Under the pieces are notes generated by a model. It worked only from the letters and a program-made list of their open reading frames with translations. It was not told the DNA's origin and did not search any database. From Balamuthia mandrillaris (taxonomy: Eukaryota > Discosea > Longamoebia > Balamuthiidae): DNA of 64,000 nt. The translations under genes and the position numbers were made by a program. Shown in pieces: positions 11,356 through 28,268 of the stretch; the first letter of the stretch is position 1, and every line of letters begins with the position of its first letter. The DNA is taken from assembly GCA_031835245.1 (NCBI GenBank), contig JAVKOQ010000157.1, positions 62,001 to 126,000 of the forward strand, read 5' to 3'.

Positions 11356-13119
11356 TTACATGCCAGCAGGGGTAACTGGCTGCAGCGGAGGGTGAGCACA
11401 AGTGCTATGGACTATCAGGTTGAAGGTCCCCTCCGCACCGGTCTCAAAAGTGCACGCCACTATGGCGTAAGTCCTGATATCGCAGGAAGAAGAGAAGAGG
11501 AATAAGCACTACTTAAGGAAGAAGAAAGCAAAAGGAAGAATGAAGCAAGATGGTACTTGTTTCCCTTGAGATCCACTTCAATGGAGGAAGTCAACCCGTT
11601 TGCATAACATGGAGAGGAATGTAACGCTGCCTTTGGCGTTTGTGCATCTTTTGAAGTTTGTTAAAATAAAATACATTCAGCGAGAAACAGTTTGAACAGC
11701 ACAAACAGTCATACGTACTTTCTGCATCCAACAAGTAAAAGAAACAAGCAGTTGGGTACTCTCCATTGACTTCGAGGGTAATTGTCAACTTTGCATCCTG
11801 ATGAAGTAAAAGAAAGAAAGGGAGTGTAAGAGTATGCGAACGATAGGGAGCAGAAGGAAAGGTGAACCTCGGGAAGGGTCAAAAGGAAACGAGGATTGTT
11901 GCTCCAGGTCTTGATGTTAGTGTGACCAGCAGCGGAGATTCCTTTCCAGCTTCCAGCGACGACGCTCTTCTCGAGCTCTTTGGTAATCTCTTTTACTTCA
12001 GCCTTTCCCAACGTGTAAACGCTATTCCATTACAAGAGGTTAGATGTACAGAAAGAAACGACAAGAAAGAAACGACAAGAAACGACAAGAATGAAAGAGA
12101 AAGAGACTCACCTTAAAGCATAAAGACGATGAACACCGCTGTAGAACGTGCATGGAATGATGATGTAGTTTCCTACTTCGGCCGTCCATTCCGCTGTCAC
12201 TGTTGTTTTCAACACCATTCATTGTTTGTTCATAGAGAGAAGAGAGCGGAGAGGAGAAACTACGGACCTTCGCGTCTGTTGGTAAACGTGAAGTCAAGAG
12301 GATAATATTCATCTGGCGTATAGCTAATCTTCTTGAATTCCAGATCTATTTGTTTGTTATTTTGGTTTGTCAGTCGGGGAGAGGTTAGAGTGAGAGAGAG
12401 ACGTGCACCATCTTTCTTTTTCAAAACAAGAAACCCAATGTCCTCGTTCTTTATCTTTCTGCCATGTTTCTGTTGTTGTAATACAGGTTAAATACATTGG
12501 TAACAATAAAACCCTAGAGTTGAAACAAACCAAAGCCAACCTCCAATCCTCTTGGAGCAGAGAAAGATACACTTTTGTGTTGGGGCTTTGTACCCTCAAC
12601 AGGTACTGCGGGTTCACGTTCCACGTTGGGTTGTTCCTGCAACCACCTGCTGAGCTCTCGTCCCATTTGCCTCGGAACAAACTCTTGCCCCAAACTTCGC
12701 CTACATCGTCTGTCATTATCCTTTTGAATAGTACAAGGTCAGTTGAAAGAAGAGGTGGTAAAGAGAAAAAGAACAAGAAGAACAAGAAGAACAAACAAGC
12801 ACAAGCAGTAGAAGAATAAAAGCAGTGGTATTCAATACAGACCTTAATTCAATCATGGTGTCAAAGTTATCGGCAAAGTCCTCAAGACACATGTAAAAGG
12901 TGCCGTCGTTCTCATCGACAAGGTTGAAGTGCCTCTTGAAGTCGCTGTTCCACAGGTCTGATTTGTCGGACCAGTCACCGTTCCACTCAAAGTGACCCCA
13001 TGGGTTCCTCAAACGAATGAGCTTCACGCCTTTGTATTCCTGGCAATCCAATATGCTGTAGGCATGATTCTATATGTTGCCATAAGAAGTTAGATGTGGG
13101 AAGAAAGGAGAGAGAGAGA

Positions 13120-13162
<43 letters not shown>

Positions 13163-13795
13163 AATGTACAGCAAGTAGTCCGTTCTCGAGTTTATCTTCA
13201 GCGCCTTTTGTTGGTGCATCGATGCAGCAGCCCATCAAAAACCTTCGAAGATCAATGGCGATGAGAAAACAAAGAGAGTGAGAGAGAGAGAGAGAGAGAA
13301 AGAAAGGATGGGCGCATAGAAGATACCCCTCTTTCACGTTATTCAGCAGTCTGGCCCATAGAGCATCTTTGTTATCCAACACAATACGACTGTGCATAGT
13401 TCCAAAGAGAGATGTTAGACAAACTCAACAATGAAGAACCAGCAGCAGGAGGCAAAGCAAGTTACATGGTTTCGGAGGCATCGCCAGTCAAATCGGTCAA
13501 CCCGTCGGCGATGTTTCCAGCAACTATGGCGGCATAGGATCCATGCAGCTTTGCGTATGCTTTTTCCAACAAAGGAACCCAAAACTCGTTTTCTGGTTTG
13601 GTTGTTGTTATGGTTTGAGAAAACAAAACAGAAAGAAAAAAACCAACCATCTTTGCAAGAACCAAAGTACGGTCTGTTCGTTCCTTTCATGACGGGAATC
13701 CTGTCGTCCACTGTTACAGTCTTTGTTGATGTTGAATAATCACCAATGTTAGAGGAGAAGAAGAAGAAGAAGAAGAAGAAGAAGAAGAAAAAGAA

Positions 13796-13826
<31 letters not shown>

Positions 13827-15258
13827 AAGAAGAAGAACAAGAAGGAGAAGGAGAAGAAGAAGAACAAGAAGAAGAAGAAGAAGAAGAAGAAGAAGAAGAA
13901 CAACAACAACAACAACAACAACAACAAGCAGAGAAAGAACGTACAATCCATTCTCCATTCTTATAGAAGCGGCATTGGTAGAGACCTACTTCAGGTTTAC
14001 ACGTTGGCAAGAACAAGTCTTTGATAAGCTGCTCAGAGAAGCCTGCTATGATCGACATCGCAGATAACAACCAACAGTTGCCCAGGTTGCCCTTTTACAG
14101 GTAACAAAACAAAAGGCAACATAGCCAATTATATCAGCAGACACTACTTACATTACACAGAACACAACACAAACGTACCTGCATAACATCTCCCTCGTCG
14201 ACGCCATCCACGAACAAAGCAGGGGACCGCGAGAGCTGTGTTATCCTCTTCCACTCGATGTTCTGCACGTCCTTGTCCCTTCCCTCGCTTCCTCTCAGCC
14301 CAGCAGGGAAGATGGAGTTGATGGTGGCGGGAAACTCGCGATCGGAGAAAGGTTGGCGAGACTCTCTGAACATCTGCATTCCTCTTTCATAGGTCTCCCT
14401 GTCCTCTTTGAGCGGAGCTGCGCCGATGGCTGCTCGCGACCCCCCCGCCGCCCTTCCTCTGGGAGACGGCTGAGCGATGCGCTGGCGAAGATTCGCTCTG
14501 GAAGGAGACTTGATGGACTTGGTGCCGAATCCAAACGGAGAAGTGGGCGGTGCTCCTCCTTTGTCTGAGGAGGAAGAACTAGCAGCCGTGGCAGTGAGGG
14601 TGGAAGTGACAGAGGGTCTTCGAGGAACATCCTTCGCTTTGGATTTGCCTTTGACGGTAGGCGAAGAGGGAGCAGCCCCTGCTGATACTTTCTCTTTGTC
14701 TTTGCTCTTAACCTTTCCTTTGATACCAGAGTTGCTCTTGTTGTTGTCCTTTTCGATGATTTCGGAGCGGCGCTTCTCGTCTTTGGGGAAGAGGACTGCC
14801 GCTCTGTTGGGACGGAACTTGCCGAGCATCACCAAGCGAAGAAACTCGGCTTCTGTGATGTGCGCCGAGCGTGACTGTTTCCGCAAGATGTTGGCCACCT
14901 TTTTTGTTGGTGTTGAACGAAACGGCGTTTTTTTAAGCATAACGATAGAAAGAAGAGGGAGAGAAAGAAAGCGAAAGAGAGAAGAGTTTACCGCGGTGCT
15001 GTTGCGACAAACGCCGAGGTCCTTCAACAAGCGACGCTGTCGGTGGGTGCTGATATAGCCCTTTTTTTCAGAGTCGGTCGCTCGGAACGCTATCTGAGCG
15101 GCCATAAGGTACAATACTTGGAAGCAATAGTCCGTAAACTCTGCATTTCTATTTGTTTCATATTCATTAAAAAAGTTTAAAAAATTGAAAACAAATAAAC
15201 AGTGAAAGAAAAAGTATTTAAAAATAAAATAAAACAGCAATAAAAAAAGGTTGAGAGA

Positions 15259-15303
<45 letters not shown>

Positions 15304-16066
15304 CAAAGAAGGGAGGGAGAGTGAGAGAGAGGAAACAAAACTCTTCATCGTGTCCAAGTTCAAGCACAAAGGTGCCCTGGTCCATGAAATGCCAGCGGTC
15401 GTTGGTCAGGTCGGAGAGGGCTTGGAGGGCCCGGGCCACGCCCACGCTGCCCAGGGCCTTGGTCTCTCCCGTCCCGCCGCCCCTGCGGAAGCTCTCCTTG
15501 AGGGCATAGGCGAAACTCACCAAACCAACAAACTGTTATAATAATTAAAGTTGTTTGTAATCATGATGTTAATAACGTAAAGAGGACGCCTCAAGAGGCA
15601 CGTACCTCATCGAGTTCGGTCTGCTTGTTCTTGTTTTCGTCAAAGACTTGCAGTATCTGGTCCATGATGAGTAAAGTAACTGCAGAAATCCCCTCAAAGG
15701 GAGGAACAACAAAGGGAGGAACAAAGACGCACCAGTTTGGTATTTTCCTCGTCAAACCGGAAGCCCATAAACTTCAAAGCATTTCTGGTGTCATCCTGGT
15801 ACCGTTGGAGAGGTACAGAGCATAAGAGAGAGAGAGAGAGACAGAGAGAGAAGATTAGATTCAAGTTGGATAGGAGTGGAAGGAGGAAACAACTATACCA
15901 ATGAAATAACCCCCGTGGCACTCAAGTCAAACTTTTTGAAGACTCGTTCGCATTCTTTCTTGGAGGGCATTCCTTTGGTCTTTTAGAGCACATTAAAGCA
16001 AATCAGGATGAACAAGCGTCTTCGTGCAACAAAAAAGACTCAGGAGAGACGCGAGAGAAGCGAGCG

Positions 16067-16113
<47 letters not shown>

Positions 16114-16179
16114 GGATCCCACCGAACGCTTGGAAGAGGCTTTAAGCAGGTCATTCACCTGAGACCTCCGTTTAAACAT
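11356..16179 (-). CDS. Calpain-family cysteine protease with N-terminal EF-hand-like region
   Basis: The gene runs from the ATG at 16179 to the stop at 11358-11356 in many exons. The N-terminal third (about 16180-15060) has calcium-binding-like helices: [17 protein letters not shown], the loop [13 protein letters not shown], and [17 protein letters not shown] basic Ser-rich spacer follows (14900-14300). The calpain core is complete. [11 protein letters not shown] holds the nucleophile Cys (14074-14076), NHAYSILD the His (13064-13066) and RLRNPWGHF the Asn (13004-13006). VDDRIPV and [18 protein letters not shown] also fit the family. Two C2-like (calpain domain III) units follow, containing [13 protein letters not shown] and [11 protein letters not shown]. 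The protein is probably an active, calcium-responsive cytosolic protease. Classical calpains carry EF-hands at the C-terminus, so the order here is reversed. Exact exon ends in the low-complexity parts are uncertain. Confidence 0.88.
13752..13926 (-). repeat. (CTT)n/(GTT)n tract in a calpain intron
   Basis: The plus strand reads GAA/AAG repeats ending in ACA repeats, so the transcript strand is CTT/TTC-rich. It lies between the exon ending NGEWI and the exon starting with the VDDRIPV block. The long Ser, Leu or Phe runs read from it are artefacts. Confidence 0.9.
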
Positions 16180-16758
16180 CTTTGGCCCGCAGGAAAGGAA
16201 AACCAACCAGAATTGGGTCAACGGCTGTGGCGATGAGGTCTCTTGCTTGCAAGCAAAAAAAAAAAAAGTTTGAAAGAAGGCAGAAACAGGCAAGCCCCAA
16301 CCCCCAGCTATAGCTCCACTTTGGTCAACCGACAAGCATCCCTTTTTTTTGGGTGTTTCTTTCCATTTTAAGATAATCCTCCGATCCGAATTCCCCAATC
16401 GTAAATCAAACCAGGACACCAATGATCCATCCCCTTTTTTGAAAACCCATTGGATGGATACGATGAAATTTCACCTCCAAAATGAAAAAGAAAACAGGAA
16501 ACAGGAAAAAAATTGTTTTGGATTGCAGTAGTGGGCTATCCTGAAAGTGGGCGGGGGAGGCGAGGTCCACCCCGTGTTTTTTTTTTTCCCCCCCCCCAAG
16601 ATCAAAAGCGAAACAACAGGTTTCAAAAAAAAAAACAACTCCCTTTCAAACTCAGATATATTTATTTTATTTATTTTTTTTCGATCGACTCATCTCTTCC
16701 TTTGGTTCTCTCCTTTTTGTTGTTGTTGTTGTTGTTGTTGTTGCTGGTTAGCACAAAG

Positions 16759-18560
16759 ATGGCGGCACTCCCTGCTATGTTAGGAATAGGAGCTTCTCGA
16801 CACTCCCAACGGTCAGCGGTCATCCCACCAACCTCAACCGCTGGCACTTCTTTGCCGACCAACCACCACAACGAATATACCATCGACGCCACCAATGCCG
16901 CCGCAGCTTCTCATGGCCTTCCTCCGCACCTCTCCCCACCTCTCTCCGGAAGCGGCAGTCGAGAAGGTAGCAGACGCTCACGGCATCACCACCACCACCA
17001 TCACCACAACAGCAACAACTCAGCTTCTTCGCCACAAAGCGGGCAACCCCTCAGCAGCTCTGCTGGCGCTGCTGCTTCTTCCTCTTCTTCTTTGCCCAAC
17101 GGGGGAGCGGTCTATCAGGGAGAGAGGAATGCGGCGGGACAGCCGCACGGGCAGGGCACCATGACCTGGGCCAACGGCAAGAAGTACTCGGGCTCGTTTA
17201 GGGAGGGAGTGCCTCATGGCAGAGGTGTCATGCACTGGCCCAACGGAGAGCGTTTCGAAGGTTTTTTTTCTACTGTTCTTCTCGCTCTTTACTACGTTGT
17301 TCTATGTCTCGTTCTCGTTCTCGTTCTCTGTATTCTTGTCTTGCATTTAATACTTGCCTCTCAACTGATGACAATGATCCAACAGGAGAATGCAAAAACG
17401 GCAAAGCTCATGGATTCGCCATCCGAATCTACCAAAACGGCACAAAGTATGAGGGCTATTGGGTGGAAGATCAGGAAGAAGGCAAAGGCACGATGACCTG
17501 GGCAGACGGCCGGGTCTACTCGGGGGACTGGAAGGCAGGCAAACGTTGTGGCTATGGCGTGATGACTTGGCCAGATGGTCGGAGATATGAGGGTGAATGC
17601 AAAGATAACATGGTAAAGCTTCGTTTTCTGATGTTTTTTTTCTCTCCTCTCAGCTTGTATTCTTCTCAGCCTTTTTCTTGGTTCCATCTCGCTTCTCTCT
17701 TCTGTATTTCGCTAACGAACCCAAATAAACAACACAAAACAAAACAAAATAGTGTCATGGGTTTGGAGAGTTTGTATATTCCAACGGAGATGTGTACAAA
17801 GGAGAGTGGAAAGAGGACAACAGACACGGCTTAGGGAGTTACACCGTGACCAAAAGAGGAATATGGGAGCTTGATAAACCAATTGGCAAACATTCTAAAC
17901 ACTTTGTTGTGCCATCGTCATCCTCTGCAGCATCTTTGCCTTCAACATCAACAACCGTCGCCGCAGTGAAAGAAAAGGAGAAAGAAAAAGAAACGCGAAC
18001 GACATCAACAGAGAAAAAGCGGGGCAGCCATAAACATCTGAAGCGGTCCTCTGAGATCGCTTGTAAACATGGAGATTGTACGTTTCTCTTTTATCATTCT
18101 CATTTTCCTTCTCCTCCCTGCTTTCCTGACAAAATTTTGTTTTTTTTATTATTGACATTCCTCCTTTCATTTCTTTGCTTCTCTCTTTTTCTCCTACAAC
18201 AAAATAACAGTTGCCGACCACGAAAGAAAGATAGGACTGCTATCCGGAGATCCGAAGCTAGTGTCCTCCCTCTCTCTCCCCGAAATGGAGGACCTGCTCG
18301 CAACCCTCAAGCTGAGCTGCGATCGCGTCTCCCAGATGCTCCTCTCCGCCGCCAAAGAGGAGGTCAAGCAGGCCAAAGAGAGGAACGAGTGCATCGTGTG
18401 CATGAGCGAGAACATCGACACGCTGTGCCTGCCTTGCGGCCACCTCATACTTTGTCACGTTTGTGCGGCGTCCATCGTGAACCAACAAGCAAAGGACAAG
18501 GTGCGCTGTCCTTCCTGTCGGACGGCCATCGTCAGCACTGTTAAAGTGTTTGGCAAGTAA
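16759..18560 (+). CDS. MORN-repeat protein with C-terminal RING finger
   Basis: Exons 16759-17260, 17386-17612, 17753-18077 and 18211-18560 join in frame. After a disordered N-terminus with a His run (HHHHHHHH near residue 77) come six to seven MORN repeats, for example YSGSFREGVPHGRGVMHWPN and YKGEWKEDNRHGLGSYT. MORN repeats bind membranes or partner proteins. A Ser/Lys-rich linker follows, then a C-terminal C3HC4 RING: CIVCMSENIDTLCLPCGHLI, then CHVC and CPSCRTAI. A RING of this type usually recruits an E2 ubiquitin enzyme. The protein is therefore a probable membrane-associated E3 ligase, an inference from the domains. The ATG at 16759 is chosen because upstream sequence in frame is low-complexity and follows a GTTGTT repeat. 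Confidence 0.88.
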
Positions 18561-18706
18561 CCTTGGCATAGAAAATAAATGAAGATGTACAAAAAAAAAT
18601 ACGAAAAATTACCGAAAGAATAAAAAAAAAGAAAAATAGCATTGGAGAAGAGAGAGGAGAAGAGAGAGAGAAGTCGACAAAAAACAGAAGAAAACGAAAA
18701 AAGAAA

Positions 18707-18794
18707 TCCGGCAACCCGGACTCGAACCAGGAACCAACGGAAAGCTATTTGTCACAACTACAGTCCGCTGCGCTACCAATTGCGCCATTGCCGG
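18707..18794 (-). tRNA. tRNA-Tyr (anticodon GTA) with intron
   Basis: On the minus strand the acceptor CCGGCAA pairs with TTGCCGG, with discriminator A. The D arm is GCGCAATTGGTAGCGC and the T arm CCTGG TTCGAGT CCGGG. The anticodon stem GCGGA/TCCGT encloses CTGTAG followed by about 15 extra bases, the usual place for the tRNA-Tyr intron just 3' of the anticodon. Total length is 88 nt. A run of T residues follows on the minus strand. Confidence 0.93.
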
Positions 18795-18860
18795 TTGTTC
18801 TTCTCGGTCTCCAAAAATCAAGGTAAATAGTAATAAAATTTTATCGCCAGAGAAAACAAA

Positions 18861-19791
18861 ATGAAGTTTCCTCGAATCACTTTTTTTGTTTTACCTTTGC
18901 CTGCAGGAGAGAGAGAGATGTCGTACGTTGGAGGAGGCGGTGCTGCTCGGCCGAGTGGAAGAGGAGCGGGCAACGTTGCAGCGGCAGTGGGCATGCACCT
19001 CGCCCCTCATGGGGACGGAGCGGTTGAGTCACCAACAACCCTGCAAGCCGAGCGGCCGAGAGCGGAGGCAAGCCCCTCACCTATGTCCACCATCCCCAAC
19101 GCTCCTGCTGTTGCCTCCGTGGCTGCTTCGTCGTCAGCATCTTCCTCTTCTTTTTCCAGCACTCTGCGACTGCTACGCCCTTTTCCTCCTGCTGCTGGGG
19201 GTGCCCTCTACCACCAACGACGGCATTGGCACTACTCCGCAGCCTCCCCTTTGTGGCTCTACCACCAGCTGGAGGCTCGTCGTCGCCTCCATAGTCGTCC
19301 TTCTGCTGCTCCTGCTTCGCCTTTTGCTACTTCTGTTCCTGCTCCTGATGATGAAGAGGAGGAGAACATGATCACTGTGGCGGAGTGGCTCAAGTGGTAC
19401 CTGGCTGCACATCCTAAGGAGCTCAAACAAGCTCTCACTATCCTCAAAGTTCGTTTTTTTTTTTATTTTGCTTCTTCTCTTGGCTTCTTTTGCTTCTGCT
19501 TGGTTCTTCTTCTTCTTGTTTTCTTCTTCTTCTTGTTCTTTTCTTCTTCTTGTTCTTGTTCTTGTTCTTGTTCTTCTTCTTTTTCTTCTTCTTCTTCTTT
19601 TTCTTCTTCTTCATTCTTTGAGTGTTCATTTCGCTGTGTACCTTTCTTTAAAAAAATAACAGGCAGCAACGGTATTTGGAGGAACTGTGTTGTGGTTCCG
19701 TTACTGCCCGCCAACAGAACTGGAGCTGCCTTCCTTCGAGTTCATCTCACCATCTTCCATTCTTCCCTCTCTGCAACAATCCATCTTTTGA
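18861..19791 (+). CDS. Small hypothetical protein
   Basis: Two exons, 18861-19448 and 19663-19791, join at phase 0 after a CTT-rich intron of 214 bp. An alternative in-frame start is the ATG at 18918. The protein of about 238 residues has a Gly/Ala/Ser-rich first half and an acidic patch DDEEEEN. A helix, ITVAEWLKWYLAAHPKELKQ, follows. The last exon encodes a short hydrophobic stretch AATVFGGTVLWFRYC and a Ser/Pro tail. One weak membrane segment near the C-terminus is possible. I do not recognise a family. The helix and in-phase splice support it as real, but composition is biased and other frames are also open across exon 1, so the call is tentative. Confidence 0.45.
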
Positions 19792-19943
19792 TGTGTCGGG
19801 AGGAAGAAGGGAAGTACATAAGAAGTAAGGAAAAACAGGTTTTTCTTCTTCTGTTTTTCTTTCTTTCTTTGGTTCTTTTTAGCATTTTGTTTTTTGTTAA
19901 AAGCTTGTTATAAACTGCACATATGAACTGAATAATGTATCGT

Positions 19944-25106
<5,163 letters not shown>

Positions 25107-25437
25107 TCTTTGGTGACTTTCTTTTTCAAATTTTTTTGAATTAAAAAAGGAGGAAATAATTTTGCGGGTGTATTATTCATGACGACATGGGGATGCTACA
25201 GTATTGGTGCTCAAAAGGAGAACGATTTGAGCAACTTGTGGCCTCGCATAGCTATGCGTCCGCTGGAAGCTTGCTGCTATAGTGGCCTTTCAGGAGAGCA
25301 ATACCTTTTTTTTTTGTTCCGTTTTATGCTTCTTGGTTCTTGGGGTTAACCTTTTATTTCTGCTGATTGCTCTGCATATTGCAGCTTAAATATGACTAAA
25401 ACAATTCCTCTCTACAAAACAAAAATTTATGTGTGGC

Positions 25438-25802
25438 TTAATAGTAACCACCGTCCTGGACGTTACCGCCATCATATCCCGGAGCTTCAGGCTCAGGGAA
25501 GCGAATGTGAGGGATCTCATACTCGTACTTGATGTCAGGCACTTGGACGTTGGGGATCCTGATGTTGGGCAGCTTGATGGCGTCCACTTGGATCTTGGGC
25601 AGTGTCAAGACTGGTCCGGTAATGGTGGGGATCTGGATGTTGGGGATGTCCACCTTCTCCAGGTAGAGGTCCTCCAAGCAGATCTCACGCGCAGGGATGC
25701 TGGGGATGCAGATCTCCTCCAGTTGGATGTCCGGAAACTTGATGGGAGGAAGCTGGATCTTAGGGAACTTGATTTCTGTTTGTTTGAGGAAGATAGAGAG
25801 CA

Positions 25803-25840
<38 letters not shown>

Positions 25841-26247
25841 GAAAAGAAAGAGGGTGAGCGAGAGTAAGAGAATAAAACAAGACAAATTTGAAGACGGAGT
25901 TTCTTACCAGGAATGTAAATGGTAGGACCCTTCACCTTTGGCAGCTCCAACTCTCCCATCTCGATCTCAGGGAAGCACACGTCAGGGACTTTGAGGTCGC
26001 CTGGCCAGATGTATGGCACGACCACCTCGTCAAGGACAATGTCCTCAAAACAGAGCTCAGGCATATCGATCGTGTGTTCATACTCTTGCCATTCGATCTC
26101 CGGTGAAATGTATTCCACGTCATCTCCTCCGTCGTATCCGCCGTCATATCCTCCATCGTAGGATCTGATGCGTTTGCCGCTGTGAGGAGGGGCTGCAGAC
26201 GCAAGACAGCAAAGGCTGAGCAAAGCGATAGCAATAAGCAGCTTCAT
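25438..26247 (-). CDS. Secreted Ile-Pro repeat protein with Tyr-Asp-Gly-Gly ends
   Basis: The ATG at 26247 starts a clear signal peptide, MKLLIAIALLSLCCLASAAPP. An in-frame upstream ATG exists but would bury the signal. One intron (about 25906-25775) splits the gene, with a phase 1 join PG|EI. The mature protein begins with YDGGYDGGYDGG and ends in a PGYDGG and QDGGYY tail. Between them are about 20 short units of the type xIPxI or LPxIxx, such as IKFPKIQLPPIKFPDIQLEE and PNIRIPNVQVPDI. A regular hydrophobic/Pro period of 5-8 residues suggests an extended beta structure. Only a few Cys are present. It may be an extracellular matrix or cyst-coat component, which is inference. I do not recognise a named family. 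A TATA-like box lies upstream. Confidence 0.8.
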
Positions 26248-26330
26248 AGTTTGCAATGTGAATTGAAGCACGTTGTGTTCGAGTGTTGTTTTTTGTGGTG
26301 TTGTGTTTGAATGGATAAAGGGAGTCAAAG

Positions 26331-26341
26331 CTATTTAAACC
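26331..26341 (-). promoter_or_regulatory. TATA-like promoter element of the Ile-Pro repeat gene
   Basis: The minus strand reads GGGTTTAAATAGC about 90 bp before the ATG at 26247. Such spacing fits a TATA box about 30 bp before transcription start with a short 5' leader. Few genes in this window show so clear a box. Confidence 0.4.
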
Positions 26342-26752
26342 CTTCGGTTTGAACTCAGTTCGTTCTCGATCTGAAGCATTTGATTGAAAACTTGTCCAAA
26401 AGCGTTACAGTTGCTTTTGAAATGCGCTATAATGTTTGTATTTTTTGTGTAGATTTCGTCAGGATTGTCTCAGTTGTGATGCAACAGAGGGGTCGCCTGG
26501 CAACAGGAGAAAGACTAACCACCGCTTTTCTCTTGGCGTGCTCCCCTTCCGAATACTTCCTCGCTCCGTTGTGTGGTCTCATTTCTAACATCGTTTTGGT
26601 GGTGAAACGGCCACCACTCTGCTTATCATCTCCGAGGGAGTGAATGAAATGGAATGCAGAAGTCACATTGATGCACCGAGGTTTGTTGCGTTGGAGTTTG
26701 GATGGAAGGATATTTTTATACAAGGAACGAGTTGTGTTATTGTTTGCTATTT

Positions 26753-27697
26753 TTACATATCGCTCTCCAGAGCATAGCCATCACTGTCATCAAGCTCTCC
26801 TTTCAGAATCAGTATCCAATCCTACAACATGGTTTAAAACAAAGAAACGTTTAAAAGAGCGAAAGAACGACAGCAAAAGTGCTGGAGGTCACCAGAACAG
26901 GAAGGGAGTAGCAAGGGACAAAGAAAAATGAAAGGCAGAACAGGGAGACGTACAACAAGCCACCAAATCCAAATGGTGAGAGTGCCCGTGACCAACGTGC
27001 AGACCATGCACCCGTACAACATGGAGGCCAGCCGCCGGTCCTCAAAGTTGCAACACAGACAACAGAACGGAACGCATGGCAAGCAACAAAGAAACAGACT
27101 GATGAGCAGCTGGGCCACGCCTATTCCCACGTAGCCGAGATAAAACCGACCTGCTCCCCTGTTTGTTTGTTCGTGTGAGAAGAAGAGAGAAGCGGAGAGA
27201 GAACAACAAATCAGAGAGAAGCAGAGAAAGAGAGCAGCAGAGAAGCAGTAGCAAAGAGAGAAGCAGAGTAGAGAAGAGAGTGGAGAGAACGAACCAAGGA
27301 CCCAATAAAAAGGTAAGAAGAAAGGCGCTCTTTTTCGATTTCTGCTGGTAGTCACAATCGAGGGTGCCTTCATGGTTGGTGTAGCCTTCATCACAATGGC
27401 ACTCTCCTGCTACGTCTTCCGCGGGTTTGACGCACGTGGCATGAGAAGGACAGTCCTCTGCGCTGGTGCAAGCTTCGGGTAGGAAAAAAAAGCAAAGAGG
27501 GCCATTTAGACAAGCTAAGAACAACAATCAAGAAAGCAAGGGTGGGTGGGTGGGGCAATACGTTGTTGACCAACAAGTGCATTTACAGTGGCGTGGCACA
27601 AACAACTCAATGTACAAAACAGAGCTGCAAACAACGTCCAGCTCCACCCTCGTCCTCCAAACAACCGCAGCGTACGTCGACGTTCCCTTGTTCTCAT
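26753..27697 (-). CDS. EGF-like and TM2-domain membrane protein
   Basis: Four exons join in phase. The first (27697 down to about 27569) encodes a basic N-terminus and a signal segment WTLFAALFCTLSCLCHA. The second gives an EGF-like module, CTSAEDCPSHATCV to GECHCDEGYTNHEG. The splice then joins FLLTFLLGPW to GAGRFYLGYVGIGVAQLLIS. This is the typical TM2 pattern of two membrane helices around a short G-x-x-RFYLG turn. A Cys-rich turn, another membrane helix TLVTGTLTIWIWWLV and a last exon with DWILILKGELDDSDGYALES follow. The DxDG tail is common in TM2 proteins. Animal TM2D proteins take part in Notch signalling and phagocytosis; a role here is unknown. The last exon is too short for simple gene finding but fits by phase. 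Confidence 0.82.
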
Positions 27698-27879
27698 CTT
27701 CACTCTGTTCTTTTTTTTTTTTTTGTGTGGAATAAATTCATGTCGTCGCGGGTAGCTGGTTGCAAAAAAAAAACCATCGTGTCGTCGTGAAATCGGTTAA
27801 TCCACGCTCTCTCCTGTCCTCTCTCATAACTAACCACAACAGAGGAGAAACGAACGGAGCAGTGTCCGACACGGATGCT

Positions 27880-28268
27880 TGCGCATCCCCAGCAGCTCTC
27901 CCTCCCCTCCGGCAGAAGCTGTCCCTGCAAGGGGGTCTACTCTTCCTCCTCGCTGACCTACCTTGGAATGGGCCAAAGTCAACGGATGCCTTTAGAGCGA
28001 AAACGAAAAGAGACTTGCCCAGCGAATGGGGCATTTGGAGATGCCAGAGAGAATGGATGCGCTTGGGGTGAGGACCTGGAGAGCGGCTGCAAAGCGTGGC
28101 CATTTGGAGACGCTCCAAAGGGTCATAGCCAACGGATGTCCTTTCAGTATTTTAGCCCGGCAGGTATTTGCCCTCCTTAACAACCATCTAGAAGTAGCAA
28201 CGTGGCTTAAAGAGAACGGATATCACTTAAATAACAAACCTTGTTGGTATTACTCTTCGAAAAGGTAG
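27880..28268 (+). pseudogene. Ankyrin-repeat remnant
   Basis: Pieces of amoeba-type ankyrin repeats are spread over more than one frame. EWAKVNGCPLE near 27970 and ARENGCAWGEDLESGCKA near 28045 are followed, in another frame, by AAAKRGHLETLQRVIANGCP and NNHLEVATWLKENGYHLN. Each matches the pattern GHLExLxWxxxNGCPW. No frame stays open over the whole stretch and no good introns explain the changes, so this looks like a decayed copy. Its last bases overlap the end of the minus-strand coiled-coil gene. Such repeats form large families in free-living amoebae. Confidence 0.6.

Noticed and set aside
18886-19371. Leu-rich frame that resembles a membrane protein
   Set aside because: The Leu run is a frame-shifted reading of CTG/CTC-rich exon sequence; the other frame splices cleanly to the next exon.
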